Positions 24,768 through 33,870 of a stretch of DNA of 64,000 nt are shown here, piece by piece. This DNA is from Thermodesulfobacteriota bacterium (lineage in GTDB: Bacteria; Desulfobacterota; WTBG01; CAIYCZ01; CAIRTM01), in contig JANQFE010000045.1 in NCBI GenBank assembly GCA_028278025.1, forward strand, positions 1-64,000, given 5' to 3'. The notes under the pieces are model-generated. The model ran no database searches. It saw only the letters and a program-made list of their open reading frames with translations, and had not been told where the DNA came from. Every line of letters starts with the position of its first letter. Within the stretch, counting starts at the first letter, position 1. A program made the position numbers and the translations under genes.

Positions 24768-25371
24768 GAATGATTTTGAGACGTCACCGATCGAACTCAC
24801 CGCAACGGATTTGCTTGAGTATATCTTCTGTCCGCGCTTTACCTATTTTGAGCTGTATCTGAAAATTCCACAGCACGAGGAAAAACGCTACAAGGTTGAA
24901 AAAGGAAGGACGGTTCATGAACAAAAAAACAAAATCAACCCACAGTATCTGCGAAAAAAAATCGAGTGTACCGACCGGAAATTTTCTGTTTATATTGACG
25001 GGCTTGACGGCTGTAAGGGAATTGTTGATGAAGTTCTTACTCTGGCGGATGGCACGATGGCACCACTTGACTATAAATATGCCGAGTATAAGGAGACGAC
25101 ATTCAGGAATCATCGACTACAGCTTGTATATTATGCAAAGCTCATAAAGAGCCGCTATGGCAAACCTGTAAATCGTGGATTTATAATTTATACCCGCAGC
25201 AAAAACAAGATAGTCGAGGTGCCAATACATGAAAGGGACTTTAATAATCTTGAAAGTACAATTTCAGAAATGTTCAAAATTATAACAACAGGCAAATATC
25301 CTGAACCTACCGCATACAGAACCGCCTGCTTTGATTGTTGCTATAAAAATATTTGCGAAGGGCGAGTGTAG
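24739..25371 (+). CDS. cas4: CRISPR exonuclease Cas4
   Basis: This is a 210-residue RecB-like nuclease involved in prespacer trimming and PAM selection. Visible are LEYIFCPRF (first Fe-S Cys), RTVHEQ (His of the nuclease core), GIVDEV and APLDYKYAEYK (the D...ExK-like core), a QLVYYA motif and the C-terminal ACFDCCYKNIC Cys cluster. ATG at 24739 overlaps cas2. An alternative ATG at 24742 is adjacent. It is the last cas gene, 153 bp before the first repeat. The order cas1-cas2-cas4 differs from the common cas4-cas1-cas2. Confidence 0.9.
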   Translation: MMKSSSNFFKNDFETSPIELTATDLLEYIFCPRFTYFELYLKIPQHEEKRYKVEKGRTVHEQKNKINPQYLRKKIECTDRKFSVYIDGLDGCKGIVDEVLTLADGTMAPLDYKYAEYKETTFRNHRLQLVYYAKLIKSRYGKPVNRGFIIYTRSKNKIVEVPIHERDFNNLESTISEMFKIITTGKYPEPTAYRTACFDCCYKNICEGRV

Positions 25372-25524
25372 GTAAAAAAGTGGTTTTTTTTTAAATAGAT
25401 AACTATATTCTGATACAAGCAAAAACATTGTAAAACGAAGACAATAAGTGACTAAGAAGGACAATATTAACATTTCAAAAATAATGCAATTATCTTTAAA
25501 GTCTTGCAAATTTGGGCAAATGCT
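25372..25524 (+). promoter_or_regulatory. CRISPR leader
   Basis: These 153 bp of AT-rich, non-coding DNA lie between cas4 and the first repeat. Placement next to the adaptation genes and the degenerate repeat at the opposite end both mark this as the leader side. Confidence 0.7.
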
Positions 25525-26069
25525 GTTGAAATGCTAAATCCATTAAAACAAGGATTGAAACTAAGGGCATTAAAGAAAGCCGGAAAGGTGGCGTCATGTT
25601 GAAATGCTAAATCCATTAAAACAAGGATTGAAACTTCAACTGACGTGGAGGGCAATGACAAAAGTCGAACGTTGAAATGCTAAATCCATTAAAACAAGGA
25701 TTGAAACCGAAGAACTTCGTGACCGCTGTGATTTTGAAATTGTGTTGAAATGCTAAATCCATTAAAACAAGGATTGAAACAACTCAGGCAATTCTGTTAA
25801 TAAAGGCAATTTACAGTTGAAATGCTAAATCCATTAAAACAAGGATTGAAACAATCTCTCTATTGCCTCTGTCCATAAAGACAACCAGTTGAAATGCTAA
25901 ATCCATTAAAACAAGGATTGAAACTCTCCGTATCTTTCTTCCAAGATAAACATTGTCTTTGTTGAAATGCTAAATCCATTAAAACAAGGATTGAAACAAA
26001 TGCTTCAGCCACTGCGCACTGGATCGATCACCGTTGAAATGCTAAATCCATTAAAATAAGGATTGAAAA
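25525..26069 (+). CRISPR. CRISPR array, 8 repeats of 37 bp, 7 spacers
   Basis: Repeats start at 25525, 25598, 25671, 25744, 25816, 25888, 25961 and 26033. Each begins GTTGAAATGC and ends GGATTGAAAC. Internal AATCC/GGATT can form a 5-bp stem, leaving the 8-nt ATTGAAAC handle typical of Cas6 processing. Spacers are 36, 36, 36, 35, 35, 36 and 35 bp. The first seven repeats are identical. The last carries C-to-T (AAAATAAGG) and a changed terminal base, the usual decay at the leader-distal end. Direction is plus, away from cas4. Confidence 0.98.
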
Positions 26070-26147
26070 GGTTCAACACTTTTCTCTTGCCTTTTAGCAT
26101 TAATACCTATATTTTCAGGGAAAACCTCAATTTACAGGGAGCACACT

Positions 26148-26351
26148 ATGATTGGCGGCTTTGGATTACCTGAGTTGATAATAATTCTGGTAATTATACT
26201 TATAATTTTTGGTGCCGGCAAACTGCCCGAGATTGGCAAGGGATTAGGTAAAGCGATAGGAAACTTTAAAAAATCCGTTAAGGAAGACGATAGTGCGCAG
26301 TCTTCTTCGCAGCCGGAAGAACTGGACGACAAAGCTGCAAAGGACAAATAA
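26148..26351 (+). CDS. tatA: Twin-arginine translocase subunit TatA/TatE
   Basis: This 67-residue protein has the one-helix TatA layout. It comprises a hydrophobic helix ([15 protein letters not shown]), the hinge [14 protein letters not shown], the amphipathic helix [10 protein letters not shown] and a charged tail. It forms the pore for folded protein export. tatBC are not nearby. The stretch 26070-26147 after the array holds its promoter region and an AGGGAG SD. Confidence 0.93.
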   Translation: MIGGFGLPELIIILVIILIIFGAGKLPEIGKGLGKAIGNFKKSVKEDDSAQSSSQPEELDDKAAKDK

Positions 26352-26386
26352 AGCCATAAAGTATATTAGTGAACTGCTAACCCCCG

Positions 26387-27232
26387 TCAAGCATAGCTGT
26401 GCAGCCCTGAGAGCAAATAGTTCACCCCCAGAAAGGTGAAAAGCACCCCGCAAAAACCAATAATTGACAGAACCGCTGTTTTGGTGCCCCGCCAGCCCCT
26501 GGTTATCCGTGCATGCAGGAACACCGCATAAATAAGCCATGTTATCAGCGACCAGGTTTCTTTGGGATCCCAGCTCCAGTAACTGCCCCAGGCATAGTTT
26601 GCCCAGACCGCTCCTGTTATGATACCGACCCCCAGCAGTAAAAAGCCGACGGCGTTGGCTTTGTAGATAACTTCATCCAAAACATCTGTTGACGGAAGCA
26701 CACCGCCCGAGTCTTGAGATGCTTGTTTGCTTTTTTTGTTTTTCATCAAGAATGCAATGCTGGATCCAAAGGAAATCGCAAAAGCGGCATACGCAATAAA
26801 ACAGGTGAGCACATGGTAGGTAAGCCAGTTGCTTTGCAGGGCCGGAATCAGGGGTTCAATCTCATCTTGAATATTAGGTGAAAGAGAAGCAAATGCCATG
26901 GCAAGCGAAACAAGTGGAAAAATAAAAACTCCCAGGATATCGGTTTTATATTTTTTTTCCATTATGAAATAAACCAGCACCGTACACCATGACATCGACA
27001 TCAGAGTCTCATACATGTTAGATAACGGGATATGGCCGAAGCCTAATTCATATGATTCATACCAGCGAAGGCCCAATCCGGCTGTATGGGCTACCAGGCC
27101 TGCTATAACAACAAACTGCAGGATAAAACCCAGTTTTTTATTCCTGAAAAAAAGGTAGTAAAAACTAAGCGCCATTGCCAGCAGATAGGCAATTGTCGTA
27201 ATACCGAGAAAAAAGGAACTATTCATATGCAT
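26387..27232 (-). CDS. ccsA: System II cytochrome c biogenesis protein CcsA/CcsB-type haem handler
   Basis: This 281-residue integral membrane protein carries haem across the inner membrane with ResB/Ccs1 and attaches it to CxxCH. About eight transmembrane helices are visible, along with the haem-binding WWD motif WGSYWSWDPKETW. Conserved His residues lie in flanking helices (YHVLTC and LHARI). GGAG lies 8 bases upstream of the ATG. It is downstream of resB with 131 bp between. The many multihaem genes at 32-63 kb make it their probable maturation partner. Confidence 0.92.
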   Translation of the reverse strand: MHMNSSFFLGITTIAYLLAMALSFYYLFFRNKKLGFILQFVVIAGLVAHTAGLGLRWYESYELGFGHIPLSNMYETLMSMSWCTVLVYFIMEKKYKTDILGVFIFPLVSLAMAFASLSPNIQDEIEPLIPALQSNWLTYHVLTCFIAYAAFAISFGSSIAFLMKNKKSKQASQDSGGVLPSTDVLDEVIYKANAVGFLLLGVGIITGAVWANYAWGSYWSWDPKETWSLITWLIYAVFLHARITRGWRGTKTAVLSIIGFCGVLFTFLGVNYLLSGLHSYA

Positions 27233-27363
27233 ATCTCCATATAGTTAACAGTCTGTTGTATAAACACCGTGCCTTTGAAACGTATTCAATCCTGAATAAC
27301 CGCCGGACAGCCGGAAGCTAATCCCTCTTGGCTATTGGCCATTCGCTGCTCGGCTATTAAAGG

Positions 27364-28764
27364 CTATTTGTCTTTGCCGGCCTGTTTCAACTCCTGAAAA
27401 ATATTCTCAAACACACCTTTAAAAGACTGCAGGTGCTTATCTGCTGAGCCGGCCACGGTAACAAAAAGTCCGTCCTGTTCCGGCTCTGCTTTAACCCACA
27501 GTCTGCGATGACTCATAAAAAACATAAGATAGCAGCCCAGCGTCAACATAAAACATCCGACCCATACTACCCAGACGCCCGGATCCCTGGTCAACTGCAG
27601 CCCCGTATACTCCTTGCCGAAAAAGGCTTCAAAGGTAAACCGGTAGGCACCCTCCTTGGCGCCATGAAAATCAGGAAAGTTTGCAAATACCCATTTTTCA
27701 TAGAGTTTGTTGCCATCCAGTAAAAGAGCTATTTGTACTGCCGGATTTCGCAACTGCTCTGAGCGGCTAATGACCTGATTGTTTTGCCCCAGGGTAAAAT
27801 CGGGCACAAACCGTTGTATCTTAACCGCATAGCCGTTCTCAAGTTCAGCCTGTTCACCTATTTTGATCCTGTATTTAGTAACCTTCTGCGGCTCAGATTG
27901 GGGAGCAACCCCCAAAAGGACATCACCCGCTCCTGTAGCCGTACCGTAACTGGATTGATAGATATATATACCTTTATATTGCAGGGGATCATTGACCTCG
28001 ATAACTTTTGTCAGAACCTCCTGGCCCCCCTCAATAACAGTAAGACTGCTTTTATAATCCTTAGGCCGCTGTGAACCCTGGTAGTACGTGGCTTCAAAAT
28101 CATTACATCGAATCGAAAAATCAAGCTTGATGTGTTCCCCGGAACCCCTCAGTACCACCTTATCAGAAGCTTCACCCTCAACCAGTTTCATGAAGCCCTG
28201 AAAACCTAAGTTTCCAAGAATGCCGCCGACTATAATCAGGATGATGCCGATATGGGTAATATAAAAGCTCAGCCGGGAATAGCGACCCTTTTCTGCAAAC
28301 AGGCTGAAAGCGCCTGACTCGCTTTGCTGCACAACAGGGGCGCTCATGTTTTTCTGGACACCGCTGATGAAGGCTTTGCTGGTATTGTCGTCACTTTTTT
28401 TTATATGGAAGGTCTTTTTCAGCGGAAAAACCTCAATAGCCTTTTCATCCGGCTGCTTTTCTTTTTGCATCATGAGACGCAGGAACCCGGGTAAGCGCTT
28501 ACATGTGCAGCAGGCCAGATTAAGGGTAAATAATGACAGTGTTGCCACAAACCACCAGGCATGATACATGTCATCGAGCTTCAGGGTTTTTATTATAGTG
28601 TATATCGTTGGTGAGTAAAATTTGTGATAAAAATGAGGTGCTTCGTTCTGCGGTATAATCGTGCCGAAAATAGAAGTGGTAGCAATTATTATAAGGATAA
28701 CAATAGTCAGTTTAAGTGAGGTAAGAAAGGAAAAGAGCTCTTTAAAAAATGAATTTTTCAACAA
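27364..28764 (-). CDS. resB: System II cytochrome c biogenesis protein ResB/Ccs1
   Basis: This 466-residue protein has three N-terminal transmembrane helices (LKLTIVILIIIATTSIFG, WWFVATLSLFTLNLACC and ITHIGIILIIVGGILG). A large periplasmic domain and a final helix (VVWVGCFMLTLGCYLMFF) follow. This is the ResB/Ccs1 layout. It works with CcsA to deliver haem and keep apocytochrome thiols reduced. Upstream 28765-29038 is AT-rich and holds divergent promoters. Confidence 0.92.
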   Translation of the reverse strand: MLKNSFFKELFSFLTSLKLTIVILIIIATTSIFGTIIPQNEAPHFYHKFYSPTIYTIIKTLKLDDMYHAWWFVATLSLFTLNLACCTCKRLPGFLRLMMQKEKQPDEKAIEVFPLKKTFHIKKSDDNTSKAFISGVQKNMSAPVVQQSESGAFSLFAEKGRYSRLSFYITHIGIILIIVGGILGNLGFQGFMKLVEGEASDKVVLRGSGEHIKLDFSIRCNDFEATYYQGSQRPKDYKSSLTVIEGGQEVLTKVIEVNDPLQYKGIYIYQSSYGTATGAGDVLLGVAPQSEPQKVTKYRIKIGEQAELENGYAVKIQRFVPDFTLGQNNQVISRSEQLRNPAVQIALLLDGNKLYEKWVFANFPDFHGAKEGAYRFTFEAFFGKEYTGLQLTRDPGVWVVWVGCFMLTLGCYLMFFMSHRRLWVKAEPEQDGLFVTVAGSADKHLQSFKGVFENIFQELKQAGKDK

Positions 28765-29038
28765 TAAATCCTTTCAAATAGAAATTTATAATTAAATTGA
28801 ATTTTTATATTTAACACAATTATAATAAATTTTCAATAACATATCCAACCCTAATGGTGCTGCGAAACCTCTGTACCGCTTTTCGCCTGTGGTTATAGTA
28901 TTTAGGACTTTTTTTTCGATCTTGTTTGGAACAGTATATGCATTAATAGTTTACCGAACGTTTAAAACTGGTTTATGTAAAGAATCAATTCATTTCCTGG
29001 AAAAAGCATGTATAACTTACAGCAAGGATAATCTTCTT

Positions 29039-29818
29039 ATGAAAACATACTCTCACTTCACAATATTTATCATTATTCTTTTTCTTCTTGTGTCTGCATG
29101 TGAGCAGGAAGAGCCTGAAGATCCTGATGAACAGACAACAACGACGACAACAATATTTACTCTTGATTTGTCCTGGGTCACAATTCCGGAAGGCACCTAT
29201 GAGATGGGTTGTTTAGCCCACGATCACAGTTGCGCAGAGGACGCCCTTCCCGTCCATACCGTCACAATCCCGTTATTTGAAATGACCACAAACGAAATAA
29301 CCCTGTCGCAATATATCGCTGTTACCGGTGATAATGCCAGCTGGTTCTCCGGCTGTCCTGAGTGTCCTGTAGAGCGAGTCGGCTGGAGCGATGCTGCTAT
29401 GTTTTGTGAAGCTGTTGGAGGCCGACTGCCGACCGAAGCCGAGTGGGAGTATGCCGCCCGGGCCGAAACAGAATCACTGTTTACGTGCGGGGATGATGAA
29501 GGCTGTTTGGAAACAGTTGCCTGGTATGATGAAAATTCAGACAACCGTACACATCCAGTCGGACTGCTGGAACCTAACGCTTTCGGCCTCTATGATATGA
29601 GCGGCAATGTCTGGGAGTGGGTTGCAGACTGCCGGAACGATTCCTATATAGGGGCCCCGACCGACGGCAGCGTATGGGATGCCGGAACATGCTCTCAGCG
29701 CGTACTGCGCGGCGGCGCATGGAACAGTACTGTTGATGTACTGCCGGTCTGGTATCGGGACCACCGCAATTTTGCAGGTTTGAACAACACTATCGGATTT
29801 CGATGCGCCAGGGATTAG
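29039..29818 (+). CDS. FGE/SUMF1-fold lipoprotein
   Basis: This is a 259-residue protein from the ATG at 29039, preferred over 28889 because AAGGA lies upstream and a clean lipoprotein signal follows (IILFLLVSAC). A Thr-rich linker precedes a formylglycine-generating-enzyme-type domain. That domain has WVTIPEGTYEMGC, HTVTIPLFEMTTNEIT, GGRLPTEAEWEYAAR, FGLYDMSGNVWEWVADC and a final RGGAWNS...GFRCARD. The paired catalytic Cys of true FGE (in the RGGSW region) are absent, so it is probably a binding or scaffold domain. It is monocistronic. Two paralogues occur at 33871 and 57352. Confidence 0.85.
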   Translation: MKTYSHFTIFIIILFLLVSACEQEEPEDPDEQTTTTTTIFTLDLSWVTIPEGTYEMGCLAHDHSCAEDALPVHTVTIPLFEMTTNEITLSQYIAVTGDNASWFSGCPECPVERVGWSDAAMFCEAVGGRLPTEAEWEYAARAETESLFTCGDDEGCLETVAWYDENSDNRTHPVGLLEPNAFGLYDMSGNVWEWVADCRNDSYIGAPTDGSVWDAGTCSQRVLRGGAWNSTVDVLPVWYRDHRNFAGLNNTIGFRCARD

Positions 29819-29870
29819 GCTGCAGAGAGCATACCGGGGATGGTGTGAGGCATAGTATTAAATCCTGCGC

Positions 29871-30845
29871 TTAAAGAAATGAATCAATATAATTAAAAAG
29901 TTCTTCCAGGGCCTTTCCGGGAGTTTGAGGTGTTCTGTCCGAAAACATTCCATGAGCTCCCTGCTCAGCAACAAAAAACCGGTCTATGTTGCCGCCGTAA
30001 CTCACGACAAAATCCCGGGCATTATCCATAACCTCGCACATGGTAGCATTATCAACACCGGTTTCCGTCATATCGTTTTGGCCGCAGTACAGCCAGAAAC
30101 GGGCATCATCAAAAGCATTATACCGGTCGTTTTGGACAACCTCCTGCAGTGTGTCGGGAAGCGGTCCCTCCGCAGACCATGCTCCTGAATCTGCAACAAA
30201 AGCCGAAAACAGGTGCAACCCTTCAGCGGCCCTGTCATCCACTGCAATGGAAAATGTCAGGGTTGAACCGCGTGAGAACCCGTAGAGAAACTTTGGGAGT
30301 TCGGCAACCGGGCAATGCTCTGCAATCTCGGTTGTTATAGAAACCAGGTTTGCATAAACGCTCTGATCATCATCATACGCATCAAGCTGAAAGGGGCGTT
30401 CAGGATCCCAGTATTGCAGACTCACAATAGCATAGTCCCGGGGCACGGACATTTGCTGCGTCATGGTATACCAGTCTTCAAAAACATCTTCGGCGCAGCC
30501 GGCGGGCCCATGCAACGTGAACACTACGGACATGCCGTCAAACTGATCCCGGGAGGCCGGAAACCGGACAAGGTAATACATATTATCACCAGCGGGGAAA
30601 ATGCCGCCACCGGCTTCTATAATCTCATTGCGCCCCTTTTCGGATTCATCCGGGCATCTTGAGGAGGGTACTGTCGCGGGATATGCTGCACTGTGCGCAA
30701 TCCACTCCTGGCAGGTCTCCCACGTAGGAAGCTGGGCGGTATTGTTGTCATTATCATCATCATTGTCGCCACCTTCATCACAGCCGCCTATCAAAAGTAT
30801 TCCTATAAGTATTCCAAAAATCCAATACTGTTTTAAGCTTTGCAT
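29871..30845 (-). CDS. Alpha/beta-hydrolase lipoprotein (esterase-like)
   Basis: This is a 324-residue lipoprotein with signal and lipobox IGILLIGGC, then an acidic Asp/Asn-rich linker. The hydrolase fold shows VVFTLHGPAGC (oxyanion hole), the nucleophile elbow YGFSRGS (G-x-S-x-G), a likely acid in LYCGQNDMTE and the catalytic His in EQGAHGMF. It resembles polyhydroxybutyrate-depolymerase/feruloyl-esterase-like hydrolases, but the substrate is unknown. Convergent with the gene ending at 29818, and transcribed alone. Confidence 0.8.
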   Translation of the reverse strand: MQSLKQYWIFGILIGILLIGGCDEGGDNDDDNDNNTAQLPTWETCQEWIAHSAAYPATVPSSRCPDESEKGRNEIIEAGGGIFPAGDNMYYLVRFPASRDQFDGMSVVFTLHGPAGCAEDVFEDWYTMTQQMSVPRDYAIVSLQYWDPERPFQLDAYDDDQSVYANLVSITTEIAEHCPVAELPKFLYGFSRGSTLTFSIAVDDRAAEGLHLFSAFVADSGAWSAEGPLPDTLQEVVQNDRYNAFDDARFWLYCGQNDMTETGVDNATMCEVMDNARDFVVSYGGNIDRFFVAEQGAHGMFSDRTPQTPGKALEELFNYIDSFL

Positions 30846-31191
30846 GTCCGCCTTTCCGTTACGTGATTATAACATATCATGTTTATACCATACGCCTGAA
30901 CCGACTCAACTGCAATTGCGTTCCATGTTTCACCGTATACCATTACAGCTGCCGACCTGTTTTATAAAAAATCTTTTCCAGATGTCGTTATGTTATCAGT
31001 TAACACTAATACCCGACTAACTTAACATATATCATGCCAAAAGACCTCAAGTGTATGGTTATTTTTTTAAATTATTGTAATTACACATTTTTTTTACTAC
31101 AGGGTTGCACTCATCACAATTAAAAGTTATAATAGGGGCATTAACAAATTAGCTTTTTTAGTTAACAGACTTAACAGTTTAGGATGCACCC
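30846..31191. other. Regulatory intergenic region with GTTAAC sites
   Basis: There is no gene. GTTAAC palindromes occur at 30999-31004 and 31161-31166, the latter as TTAGTTAACAGACTTAACAG just before the activator gene start. The same hexamer is clustered before the 45962 gene, so these may be activator or autoregulatory sites. Confidence 0.35.
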
Positions 31192-32556
31192 ATGCAGGAA
31201 AAATTTTTACATGAGAAAAATTATGACTTTATTTTGGATAACATGGTCGATGGCCTTTTCACCGTAGATGAAAATTGTATTATTACCTACTGGAACAAGG
31301 CCGCTGAAAAAATCCTGGGATATAAACAGCAGGAAGTCGTAGGGAAAAAATGTGATTTTCTCAACAGCCCTACCTGTATGGGCGCAAAAGTTGCAAATGA
31401 TTATAACCGGTGTACACTTTTTTCTAAAGGTAAAATTGTGCGCAAGCGTTGTATTGTCACTGCTAAAGACGGCTCCACTAAATATGTGCTTAAAAATGCC
31501 CAAATCCTCAGAGATAAGCAGGGTAATGTTCATGGAGGAATTGAAAACATCGTTGATATCACCGAACAGGTTGAGAAAGAACAGCAGCTCTGTCTGTTAC
31601 AGCAGGAGTTGAAAGGCCGAAGCTCCTACTGTAAAATCATAGGGAACCATTTCTCCATGCAAAATATCTATTCCCTAATTGAGCTTGCCAAGGATAGTAA
31701 TTCTTCGGTTCTTATTTTTGGTGAAAGCGGTACCGGCAAAGAACTTGTTGCTCATGCCATTCATACATCAAGCTACCGAGAAAAAGGTCCTTTTATAAAG
31801 GTTAATTGTGCTGCACTTGCCGACACACTTCTTGAAAGTGAACTTTTTGGTCATGTCAAGGGCGCCTACACTGATGCCATTCGTGATCGCAAAGGCCGCT
31901 TTGAAGAGGCCGATGGCGGAACAATTTTTCTGGATGAGGTCGGTGATATCCCCCTTTCTGTTCAGATTAAGCTGCTCAGGGTGCTGCAGGAAAAAGAGGT
32001 GGAACGGGTAGGTGATAACAAAACAATAAAAGTGGACACCCGCATAATTGCGGCGTCCAATAAGGATCTGCGCAAACTTATAGCAGAGGGCCAGTTCAGG
32101 GAAGACTTTTTTTACCGCCTCAATGTAATCCCCATTAATGTACCGCCTTTGCACGAGCGCAAAACCGATATCCCCTTGCTCGTTGATCATTTTATTAAGA
32201 AATTTTGTCAAGAAACCGGAAAATATATCGTAAGCTGCGACCAGGACGTGATTGACATATTAATGAAATATGATTGGCCCGGTAATGTGCGCGAGCTTGA
32301 AAACGCAGTCGAATATGCGTTTGTTACCTGCCGCACAGATACAATCCAGCCTCACAATATTCCTGAACAGATATCAAACAGTGTGCTGTCCGGCAGCGAG
32401 ATCATAGAAAACCAAAAAGAGACTCTGGGTGAAAAATCACGCATATTGCGGGCGCTTGACTCTGCCCGCGGTAACAAAACCAGGGCTGCCCAGCTGCTCG
32501 GCTACAGCCGCGTAACACTCTGGAAAAAATTAAAAAAACACAATATCGAAGCCTAG
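31192..32556 (+). CDS. PAS-containing sigma-54-dependent activator
   Basis: This is a 454-residue enhancer-binding protein with a PAS domain (about residues 12-125), an AAA+ domain (about 150-385) and a Fis-type helix-turn-helix (RAAQLLGYSRVTLWKKL, about 430-450). The AAA+ part has Walker A GESGTGKE, Walker B GGTIFLDEVGD and GHVKGAYTDA, a variant of the sigma-54-contacting GAFTGA loop. The PAS domain carries four spaced Cys (CDFLNSPTC, RCTLF, KRCIV) that could bind a cofactor or sense redox. It sits directly upstream of cluster A, whose promoter region has a -24/-12 element, and is the prime candidate regulator of cluster A and the 45962-48562 unit. Confidence 0.9.
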   Translation: MQEKFLHEKNYDFILDNMVDGLFTVDENCIITYWNKAAEKILGYKQQEVVGKKCDFLNSPTCMGAKVANDYNRCTLFSKGKIVRKRCIVTAKDGSTKYVLKNAQILRDKQGNVHGGIENIVDITEQVEKEQQLCLLQQELKGRSSYCKIIGNHFSMQNIYSLIELAKDSNSSVLIFGESGTGKELVAHAIHTSSYREKGPFIKVNCAALADTLLESELFGHVKGAYTDAIRDRKGRFEEADGGTIFLDEVGDIPLSVQIKLLRVLQEKEVERVGDNKTIKVDTRIIAASNKDLRKLIAEGQFREDFFYRLNVIPINVPPLHERKTDIPLLVDHFIKKFCQETGKYIVSCDQDVIDILMKYDWPGNVRELENAVEYAFVTCRTDTIQPHNIPEQISNSVLSGSEIIENQKETLGEKSRILRALDSARGNKTRAAQLLGYSRVTLWKKLKKHNIEA

Positions 32557-32580
32557 CACCTGTGTTATATCTGACCCCCT

Positions 32581-32600
32581 GTGCCGGATCAATCCGGCAC
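32581..32600. terminator. Perfect inverted repeat after the activator gene
   Basis: GTGCCGGAT-CA-ATCCGGCAC pairs 9 bp. It lies 24 bp after the activator stop and 70-90 bp upstream of the -24 element. It may be a terminator (no T-run) or an activator binding site. Confidence 0.45.
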
Positions 32601-32668
32601 CCACATCATCTATAATTCTTTACCTTCACGGGACATCCATAACTATTTTTATTTTACTATAGACAGCT

Positions 32669-32684
32669 TTGGCACAATTCTTGT
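32669..32684 (+). promoter_or_regulatory. Candidate sigma-54 promoter of cluster A
   Basis: TTGGCACAATTCTTGT matches the -24 TGGCAC and gives GG-N10-GT, one base off the GG-N10-GC rule. It lies 22-55 bp before the possible starts of the first cluster A gene. Confidence 0.6.
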
Positions 32685-32705
32685 CTATACCAATAAGTAT
32701 AACCT

Positions 32706-33854
32706 ATGTCACGAAGTGCGAAACATGAGACGTGTATTATGTTGATGCTTGCTGAATCAATAAAAAATAGTTTTCTTATAGTCGTTCTTGCCTGTTTCAC
32801 AATAGCACTGCCGGGCACTCCTGCCGGTAGCCTGTACGCCCATGAGCTCCAAAATATAACTGTTCTAAATGCCGAGGGCTCGGAACAGACCGCGTTCACC
32901 CCTGGTGATACCATACAGTATCAGGCCATTTTCAGCTTTGAGGGGTTCAGAGGCAAAGCAGAGCTGCAGGGCACCATAACGGCAGAAAACTGGTCGGACA
33001 CCCTGGCGAAAAAGGTATTTTATCCATGGCAGGATAACAACACAGCAAACTGGGTAGAAACCATACCGTCACATGCCGCCGGGCCGGCTTCTGTTGAAAT
33101 TTCAGTAAGCGCTCCACTGCAGCAGGTGTCTGCACAATCAGCCTCTTTTACTGTCATGCCGCTGGAAGCCGAGTATAGCGGCTCCCTAATCTGCAGTTCG
33201 TGTCATCAGGATTTGTATACCGGCTGGCAGGCTTCCGGCCACGCACCCCATGTCGGCTGTGAAATCTGTCATGGCCCCGGCGGTGATCATATAAAAGATT
33301 TATCCAAAGATTCTATTATTGTTGATATAAAATCTGAATTATACAGCCGCTGTCATTCCCGCAATGATGGAACCGACCTTGAAGCTCAAAACGGGTTTAT
33401 CAAACCCTTGCAGCAATTTTACGAGGCAGAGAACTCTCCGCACCCACCGGCTGCTGATTGCCTTACCTGCCACAACCCCCATTTCAGCCCATCGCAGGAC
33501 AAGGGGCTGGCTATAAAAATTTCTTGCCGGGAGTGCCATGCCGACAAAACAGTCGGCCTTAACATGCAGCATCTTGATTGTGAGGACTGCCATATGCCTT
33601 TGGCCGTGCTCAAGGGAACATTCACCGGTCATGACATATATCGCAAGGCTGATGGCCGGTCACATATTTATCGGATTAAGGCAAAAGCAGGGCCTTATGA
33701 TATGTTTTCCGCTGACGGCACTATGGTCATTGAAGATTCACACGGCCTCTTTCTATCCCTGAACTTTGCCTGCCTGACCTGCCACAATGGAACAGAGGAG
33801 TTCATGATGGATATGGAAGCAGCCCGTCAAACGCATACATTGGTTCATGAATAA
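32706..33854 (+). CDS. Exported multihaem cytochrome c, six CxxCH (cluster A gene 1)
   Basis: This is a 382-residue protein. The N-terminal signal peptide (SFLIVVLACFTIALPG, cleavage near SLYA-HE) favours a start at 32739 or 32745, though 32706 is the longest. An Ig-like beta domain comes first (about 40-150). A haem domain follows with CSSCH, CEICH, CLTCH, CRECH, CEDCH and CLTCH. A seventh site present in the paralogue at 62300 (CGRCH) reads YSRCH here, so a haem is lost. It is probably a periplasmic or surface electron-transfer protein. It lies first behind the sigma-54-like promoter and 16 bp before the next gene. Confidence 0.85.
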   Translation: MSRSAKHETCIMLMLAESIKNSFLIVVLACFTIALPGTPAGSLYAHELQNITVLNAEGSEQTAFTPGDTIQYQAIFSFEGFRGKAELQGTITAENWSDTLAKKVFYPWQDNNTANWVETIPSHAAGPASVEISVSAPLQQVSAQSASFTVMPLEAEYSGSLICSSCHQDLYTGWQASGHAPHVGCEICHGPGGDHIKDLSKDSIIVDIKSELYSRCHSRNDGTDLEAQNGFIKPLQQFYEAENSPHPPAADCLTCHNPHFSPSQDKGLAIKISCRECHADKTVGLNMQHLDCEDCHMPLAVLKGTFTGHDIYRKADGRSHIYRIKAKAGPYDMFSADGTMVIEDSHGLFLSLNFACLTCHNGTEEFMMDMEAARQTHTLVHE

Positions 33855-33870
33855 AGGGAGTTACTAAACG

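Noticed and set aside
25467-25661. Small minus-strand reading frame across the CRISPR array
   Set aside because: It is produced by the repeats themselves and has no independent support.
28889-29038. N-terminal extension of the FGE-like lipoprotein
   Set aside because: The extension lacks an SD and would bury the lipoprotein signal that starts at 29039 behind an AAGGA.
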